In this document: positions 57,974 through 64,000 of the stretch, one piece after another | Position numbering within the stretch: position 1 is the stretch's first letter | Layout: the number at the start of each line of letters is the position of its first letter | DNA from: Puccinia triticina | Taxonomy: Eukaryota > Basidiomycota > Pucciniomycetes > Pucciniales > Pucciniaceae | Assembly (NCBI RefSeq): GCF_026914185.1 | Contig: NC_070564.1 | Coordinates: forward strand, 5,890,001 to 5,954,000 | Direction: 5' to 3' | DNA: 64,000 nt | The notes under the pieces: model-generated | What the model was told of the DNA's origin: nothing | The model's input: only the letters and a program-made list of their open reading frames with translations | Database searches by the model: none | Translations under genes and position numbers: made by a program

Positions 57974-58377
57974 ATGGCGTTCAGGTACCCGGGTACCGCC
58001 TGCCCGCACCCACCCTGAGCCCCCTATTTTTCCCAGGGTTCAGTGGAATTGATTGGGCGTAACTTGGGTTGACGGTGCCAGTGCGCGCCCTGGCGCTCCC
58101 TGGGGCGCTCACTGGCGCCGTCAACCCTATTTACACCCAATATGAGACAGCCACCATACACCCCTGTCATCAGCTCGCCCAAACCATCAATCATGGCCTC
58201 CAACCGCAAGCAACGATTTGAGAGCAAGTATCACAGGTACACTGCCCCGGGTACCACCAGTACCCGCCTGGGTGGCACCATGTGTGGTACCACCTGCCTA
58301 TTTTTGGTAAATAATCAACCCAGTACCTGTACATACCCGTGGTGGGTACCCGGGTCCCAAATGCCATCCCTAAAGTG
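57974..58377. repeat. MITE, GATGGCGTTTGGGTACC family, copy 1
   Basis: The left end ATGGCGTTCAGGTACCCGGG and the right end CCCGGGTCCCAAATGCCATC are inverted. The interior is rich in GGTACC palindromes. Confidence 0.6.
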
Positions 58378-58905
58378 GTAAGCAACGCAAACCACTTCTG
58401 CAGTCCTGCACTGTGTCTGAAAAACCTGGTAGCACTCTAGAGACTTGATCAGGCTCAAGAATAATCCCAGCCTCAAGTCACTCACAGAGAGGATCAAAGC
58501 AACCAAATGCAAGTGGCTGGACTGTGATAGGGGGTTTTAAAGTTGACCCACGCATGCATGCATGTCACTTTGCATACCCCAATTTGGCAGGGAGACTTGC
58601 ATGCCAAACTGGCAAGTCAACGTTCAACATTTGAGTTGAACGTCAACTTGCCTTGCCATGCAAGTTGGCTCATCCCGCCCCTTCACGCAAGATCACCCCC
58701 CACCACAGTCACCAGACCCTAATCCTACAAAAAACAATAGAGCACCCGATTCAATTGGATGACTCGTCATTCAATAAGATGAACCAGTCATTGATAGAAT
58801 TATGGTATTCAAAATTGCATAAGATTTTTTTACATAAAATCATAAGCTGCAATTTTGGCTGGGAGATGTCACTTTGAGTTTTATGCATGCTGACATCTCC
58901 CAGTA

Positions 58906-59733
58906 AGGATGGCGTTTGGGACCCAGGTACCCGTTGCGGGTCCGGGTACCGGGTGAATTTTTGACCAAAAGATGGCACCCAGCACCACACGCGGCACCGC
59001 CTGGGCAGGTACCGGCGGGTACCAGCGGTACCGGAGGCGGTATACCCGTGATACTTGCTCTCCAAAACATCCCAAAGCCCAGTGTGCCGAGAGGAATTCA
59101 TACCTCTTGGCAAGCTGAACTTTGACCAGCTCGCCGAGAGGTAAGTATTCCTTTTGGCAAGCTGGACTTTGACCAGCTGGCCGAGAGGAATACATACCTC
59201 TTGGCAAGCTGGACTTTGACCAGCTCGCCAAGGGGTAAGTATTCCTTGCGGCAAGCTGGATTTTGACCAGTTCGCCGAAAGGAATACTTGCCTATCGGTG
59301 AGCTGAATTTTTACACCAGCTCGCCGAGGGTAAGCTTCCCAGGGAGCTGGTCATGGCCCAGCTCACCGAGGGATGTATTCATCTTGGAGAGCTGGTCCAA
59401 GTCCAGCGCGTCTCGGCACTGCAGCAATTGACCGCTTGGATGGGATCGATTGTCCGAGCAGTTTTTGGACAGACTTTGTCCGATGAGTTGCACAATGTTT
59501 GAGCCTGGGCTGCTGGGCTTGTCGTACAAAGTTCGTCCGACTACTTGTTGGACAACTTTGTCCGCGCGGATAGTTGATTCAGTGTGGTAATAGGTGGCTT
59601 AGGGCGGGTGCGGGCAGGCGGTACCCGTGTACCGCACCGCTTCTCCAGCCAGAACCACATACCTGGTACCGCACCCGGTACCCCACAGGCACCCGCCAGG
59701 CGGTACCGGGTACCCAAACGCCATCTCTATCTC
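58906..59733. repeat. MITE, GATGGCGTTTGGGTACC family, copy 2
   Basis: Ends GGATGGCGTTTGGGACCC and GGGTACCCAAACGCCATC are inverted. Nested in the 58.5-60.1 kb inverted-repeat element. Confidence 0.65.
59093..59400. repeat. Tandem repeat of about 58 bases inside the MITE
   Basis: Units of the form CTTGGCAAGCTGGACTTTGA then CCAGCTCGCCGAGAGG recur about five times with decay towards 59,400. Each unit is partly palindromic (GAGCTGG/CCAGCTC). Confidence 0.7.
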
Positions 59734-59825
59734 CCAGCCAAAATTGGCTTGATAATTTTATGTAAACAGTGAGATATGCAATTTTGAATACCATAAATGA
59801 TTGGTCATTTGATAAGGCAACCCGG

Positions 59826-59925
59826 CATCAATAGCATGACCGGGGATCAAGAGAATGACCGTTCATTCAATGAGATGACCGGTCATTCAATTAGATGACC
59901 GGTCATTCAATAGGTTGGCCGGGCC
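59826..59925. repeat. Short tandem repeat, GATGACCGGTCATTCAAT
   Basis: About four 21-22-base units containing the palindrome TGACCGGTCA. Resembles the unit of the 26.8-27.8 kb foldback (CAATGACCGG). Confidence 0.65.
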
Positions 59926-60140
59926 TTTAGTCATTGATGGTACAACTGTTCAATGGCTGGAGAGGGTTGAAGGGTTGGATGGGTGGTGTGGGGTGTGGAA
60001 CATGCCAAAAGCATATGCGACTGCGACATGAACTGGATGGGAGTTCTGCCAGACCAGGGCCCAAAGCGGGGCGCTCAAGGTAAGTTTGAAGTTTGGCGGG
60101 GGGAAAGTCAACATGCAATTTGACTTGCATGCGGGCACAA

Positions 60141-60664
60141 GTTTACTTTGAATCCCACTAATATGCAATGCTGAACAAATTAGTTCTAATGCCTCATTCA
60201 TTTATTCTAGAGAAATTCAAGAAGAAAAAGATTTAACAAACCAATTCTGCTCAATGAGCAGGGGAGAAAATTGGTGAGTGTTCAGATCCAAGCTAGGCCA
60301 AAAAGAAACATAAAGGCTGATGGAGGAACAATTGCTTTAGTGACAGGCAACATATCTAAACTCCTCAGCTGTTTTGCCAAGGAGTAGACAAAACAGGATT
60401 GAGAAGGGTGGAAGCCAATCCAATTAAGTTCATCAGTGTTCCAATAAGATGCAACAGAAGCAAGAGCTAACAAAGCAATTGATGTCGTAGTTCAAACTAT
60501 TCATCCAGGACCATATGAATGCTCTTAGTTCTGAACATTTCCAATTTAGCTTAGAAAGCAGCCAATATCCTGCTCTTAGTTAGAATACAATCACTGTCTT
60601 ACAGTCTCATGTCCTCAAAGTTTTAGTCAGAAATATTAGATTGACTAACAAACAAATTAATCTT
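60141..60664. other. Intergenic, no gene seen
   Basis: AT-rich spacer between two inverted-repeat elements. Nothing supported. Confidence 0.4.
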
Positions 60665-61218
60665 GGCCCCATTTGGCTGCCGCGTTATACGTCATAAGTG
60701 GTCAAATTTATGACGCGCAACCCCTGGGGGTTTCAAAGTTTTGGTGGCAACGGGGGCAAATTTTGGGTCGCGGCAACAAAGGGTAGTTATGTTACGTTGC
60801 GTTATCCGCGCGATTTTGGTAACTTAACTACCCCCGTTATCCGGGCCCCCCTGTTACTTTACTAGTAACGGGGATATTTCAGGCCTTGCGCGTAACGTAA
60901 CGGGCCTCATTTTTGAGGCCCGTTATCGCGTTATCCCCCGGATAACGCAATAACGGACCATTTAAGGCTTTTTTAGCCTCATTTTTTGCCCGTTCTCAGG
61001 GGCTCCGCGCGCCCGGATAACGCAACGAGTATAAAAAAAGGGCTTAATGTGGTGCGTTAATGTAATTGCACCACTGTTACGCGTAACACGTAGATAACGA
61101 CAAAAATTCCGTTACGTTACCGTTATCTACGCGTTACGCGTAGCGTAACTACCCTTCGTTGGTCGCGGCATCATAAATTCAACCATTCATGACTGTAATG
61201 CGGCAGCCAAACGGGGCC
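60665..61218. mobile_element. GGCCCC(G/A)TTTGG MITE interrupted by a second MITE
   Basis: The outer ends GGCCCCATTTGGCTGCCGC and GCGGCAGCCAAACGGGGCC are inverted over about 50 bases. Without the inner insertion the element would be about 160 bp, the same size as the relative at 51,801-51,962. Confidence 0.75.
60775..61160. mobile_element. 386-bp inner MITE with 9-bp target duplication
   Basis: The ends AACAAAGGGTAGTTA and TAACTACCCTTCGTT are inverted with one mismatch, and GGTCGCGGC flanks both sides (60,766-60,774 and 61,161-61,169). The interior is dense in GTTAC/GTAAC/GTTATC motifs on both strands. The 8-9 bp duplication resembles hAT-type insertion. Confidence 0.75.
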
Positions 61219-61712
61219 TTAGTTCTTTGCAATCTTTCAAAAGCAACATCATGTTTGATACCTGTTTGCACTACCCAGGACTTGAAGTCAATTATCACGT
61301 ATCCCTTCAAGTTGGAAAATAGTACCATTTGTGATGACACTTGCTATCATTCCTTTTCCTAAGTTAAACAATTACAAATCACATCTCAGACTTCAGCTCC
61401 AGGAAAATAAATCATCATTTTCCTATCCGTGACAGAAGAGAAGATATGTTGATAATCAGATGGCTGGACACAAAAAGTGGTACCCCCAAACACTCATTTT
61501 TAGGGGACAAAATTCCCATTGTCTGGAAAGTTTTTTTGGGGGGGAAGTGGGAAAACACAGTTGATGAAACTGATGGTGAGGATGAAAAAACCTCATTAAA
61601 AAAGGGAAACAAAGGAGGAATGGTAGATATGCAGGCTGGAGGGAATGATGAAAAGTAGAAGAAAAGGTAAGCTGGGTTTTCTGATTGTGGGATTGTTGAC
61701 AGCTTTCAAGTC
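61219..61712. promoter_or_regulatory. Upstream region of CMS1
   Basis: About 490 bases before the first ATG of CMS1. A short + frame at 61,446-61,658 has no splice or domain support and is probably leader or chance. No TATA box recognised. Confidence 0.35.
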
Positions 61713-63243
61713 ATGTTGAGGTCCGCGCGGAGGAGCCTGCGCGTGTTTATTCAATTTGTCGAGTGTCCTCCACCCACTTTGGATATATTCAAAATGCTTG
61801 TGAGGGCAAAAAATATCCCAAACACAACCCAGTTAACCAAATCACCGACTGTCAAAACCCGACAAGAACCTGAAATGACTCCCACCAAGTCCACCAAGGT
61901 CACGGTCAGCGCCGATGCATTAGAAGACCCGCAATTCCCAATTAACGGAACCGAGCAACAGGGCGATGGACAGTCTGATAACGAACCGCCAAAGAAAAAA
62001 CGAAAAAAGGCTAACCAAAAAGCGAAGAAAGCCAGGAAGTCGACCGACTCAACATCTGCGCCTGTCAATGCCGAAGCCCCAGAGGGCGAAGATTCAACTA
62101 CGCAAACCAAGGGCGATAACACTGCGAAGGAGGATTCGAAAGCTGCTGCCAAACTGGGCTTGGCTGATGGCTCTAGTACGAAACTTACTTCTGAAGAACT
62201 CAAGCAAAGAAAGAGGCAGAAAGCTAGAACCAAACTAAAACTGAAGAAGGAGCGAGCTAAAGAGGTGAAGTGTTCAAAAGATGAACAGGTGAGTTTTTTC
62301 CAACTCCTCCAGTTACCCGATTGCATGCATACATGCCTCACATTTTCGAACTAAAACCTGAATTGGTGCATTTTCTCCAGTGTCTCCACCTCCATCCTGC
62401 CTCAGAGTCATCAAATGAATCCAGTTCAATTGGGCTTCAGCCGCCCGATCTTCAAATCAATTACCTCAAAGATCGACAGAAGCGAGCACTGCCGCTTCTC
62501 TCCGACCTCGAGTTTGAAAGCTTACCCTTGGAACAATCTTGGTTGTTGGACGTCAGTGGCAAGCCACTACGGGCTCACCTCGGCGCGTGGCTAGAAACCG
62601 GAGGTATGTCCATTGATCGAAATTACATGTGCGTCCATCATGATGTTGAGTTGGACTTGTCCATTGTCTTCAGCCGTCCCCGGGCTGTTAGAGGCTGTTA
62701 AGGAAAAACCCGATGTCGTTGGCGCACCGGTGGCTTTAGTTGTCTCGAGTTCCGCTTTGCGCGCTGTTGATCTGTGCAGGTCAGACTTTTCGCTCTACTA
62801 TAATCCAAAGAAAAGAACGGCAAATGTATCCTCGAAAATGTTCGTTGTGTCTGTTATCAAATACTGATTTCCTCTTATGGGTCTACAGAGAGGTCAAGCG
62901 ATTGATCAGCAACCCCAAAGAATCCGGAGAGATAACGAAGCTATTTGCAAGACACTTCAAACTTCCAGAGCATGTGAACCATCTCAAGACAACGAAGGTT
63001 TCTATCGGGGTTGGAACGCCAGACCGAATCTCGAAGCTGTTGACATACGAAGGCGATGAAGGATTGAAGTTGGACCGCTTGCAATTCCTCCTGCTTGATG
63101 TCACCTGGCTGGACGTCAAAGGTTTCAACGTGGCCGAATTGCCTGATTTGAATCTCAAGACCGCTCTTTGGAAGTCCCTCTTGGGGCTTCCTAAAACGCT
63201 CGAAAGACTCCAGTCTGGCAAGACTAAAATCGTCCTCTTCTGA
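61713..63243 (+). CDS. CMS1: Cms1-family ribosome biogenesis protein
   Basis: Cms1 is associated with the U3-containing 90S pre-ribosome in the nucleolus and is a helicase-fold protein without helicase catalytic motifs. Exons 61713-62288, 62381-62603, 62674-62779 and 62889-63243 join in phase (0, 1, 2) to 419 aa. The N-terminal third is charged, with a basic nuclear/nucleolar stretch (PPKKKRKKANQKAKKARKS). The C-terminal part has APVALVVSSSALRAVDLCR, EITKLFARHFKLPEHV, SIGVGTPDRISKLL, LQFLLLDVTWLDVKGF and the end KTKIVLF. The VGTPDR motif and the LDxTW sequence in place of a DEAD box are what identify the family. An alternative ATG lies at 61,794. No disruption seen. Confidence 0.88.
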
Positions 63244-64000
63244 TCCGATAGTCGCCCGTCCTTCCTTATTTCTTCATCGTGTGGTTTGTTTTTATAGGTA
63301 TCATGGACTTGCTTGCTCACCCTCCACTAGCCCCTGTCGTTATTCTCATTGAGCCAAGGTCAAAATCTGCTTTCGGGCCGTGCTGTTGTTGAACCGCCCG
63401 TTCCAATCACATCTCATCTTGGTTTCATCTCTCTTAATTTCTATTTGCTCCAAATGCTTCCAAAATTTCTCATAGCGTTTGGTCAGACCAGCATCCGATA
63501 GGATGATTGCAGCAAGTGCAAGAGAGCTGGTTAGCCTAGCCAGAAGGCTCGGAGCAGTGGAGTCACAATCCTCAGAAATTATCAAGAGAGACCAGGCAAT
63601 ATCAAATTCTTGGTGTTTCAGTCTTAAGGGATGTGTTGGATGGGATCATGAGATCGTACCCCCCAAGATACCTTGATTGGATCTTGGAGTCCAAACAAAG
63701 TTGAGATGATGGATGTCACCGAACTTAACACAAGGTCCCAGCCTCCTGCGGGCCGTGCAGCATTTGGCTGGTCGCGAAGCGACCCCTCCCGGAGGGAGGG
63801 ACTTGCATACTAAAACACCTTTCTGGCGTGAGCGTTTTCCGAGGTTTGGCTGGGAGCGCCCTTGTTTGCATCACCCCACCTTCAATACTCAACGTATCAT
63901 TTCTAGGTTTCAGTACATCATACATGTGCATGTTCTTGTTTTTCCATATTTTTTTTAAATGCAAAATCACAATTACTTCTAGTGTTTTTTTTTTTTTTAG
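63244..64000. other. 3' flank of CMS1, with MITE-like sequence
   Basis: No gene supported. 63,724-63,815 (GAACTTAACACAAGGTCCC … GGAGGGAGGGACTTG) recalls the 75-bp hairpin family at 2,567. The window ends in a poly-T run. Confidence 0.4.

Larger units (their letters stand above)
58545..60140. repeat. Outer inverted-repeat element hosting the second GGTACC MITE
   Basis: Sequence left of the MITE (about 58,750-58,880: TTATGGTATTCAAAATTGCA, then CAATTTTGGCTGGGAGATG) returns in reverse complement to its right (59,738-59,800: ATCTCCCAGCCAAAATTGG, then TGCAATTTTGAATACCATAA). Weaker inverted similarity extends outward to about 58,600 and 60,130 (CTTGCATGC-type motifs). No coding frame. Confidence 0.55.

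Noticed and set aside
61751..62341. 196-codon minus frame
   Set aside because: Antisense of CMS1 exon 1; Phe/Ser-rich mirror of a Lys-rich coding exon.

Overview
This window is eukaryotic DNA. Genes are split by short GT–AG introns, both strands carry genes, and much of the sequence is transposable elements. The host genes (ceramide glucosyltransferase, Rmt2, a gamma-tubulin complex protein, a CFEM/GPI protein, Cms1) are fungal. The mobile-gene mix (DUF6589, diverged RecQ-like helicases, Helitrons, DIRS) and C-to-T decay in TCG context point to a rust fungus (Pucciniales, probably Puccinia-like). The organism is an inference; the gene families are read from the translations.

Layout. 1-15.1 kb is a host-gene block. 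It holds the 3' part of a ceramide glucosyltransferase (+), RMT2 (+), a four-exon gamma-tubulin complex gene (-), a divergently transcribed four-exon CFEM/GPI-anchor gene (+), a seven-exon gene of unknown function (-, assembled here to 458 aa) and a second unresolved multi-exon gene (-). 16.4-22.4 kb is a decayed mobile unit with two convergent genes: a DUF6589 protein (+) and a RecQ-like helicase (-), both broken mainly by TGA codons. 23.2-28.5 kb is repeats: two direct copies of a dispersed repeat, one of them split by a 980-bp TIR element, and a 1-kb foldback made of palindromic tandem units.

28,589-45,552 is a 17-kb block bounded by about 205-bp inverted repeats. It contains a Helitron-type Rep/Pif1 helicase gene (-) and three paralogous accessory genes with matching exon structure (A +, B -, C -), plus a nested 160-bp-repeat foldback at its right edge. 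45.8-51.4 kb is a DIRS-type retroelement (gag-like, RT/RNase H, tyrosine recombinase), degraded. 51.4-61.2 kb holds small nested inverted-repeat elements and one small host-like gene. 61.7-63.2 kb is CMS1 (+), a four-exon ribosome-biogenesis gene.

The host genes do not form one pathway; they are ordinary housekeeping or cell-surface genes separated by transposon clusters. The best candidates for something undescribed are the TIR-bounded Helitron-like element with its accessory-gene family, and the RecQ/DUF6589 convergent pair. Exon borders were placed by hand from splice consensus and reading phase; no similarity search was run.
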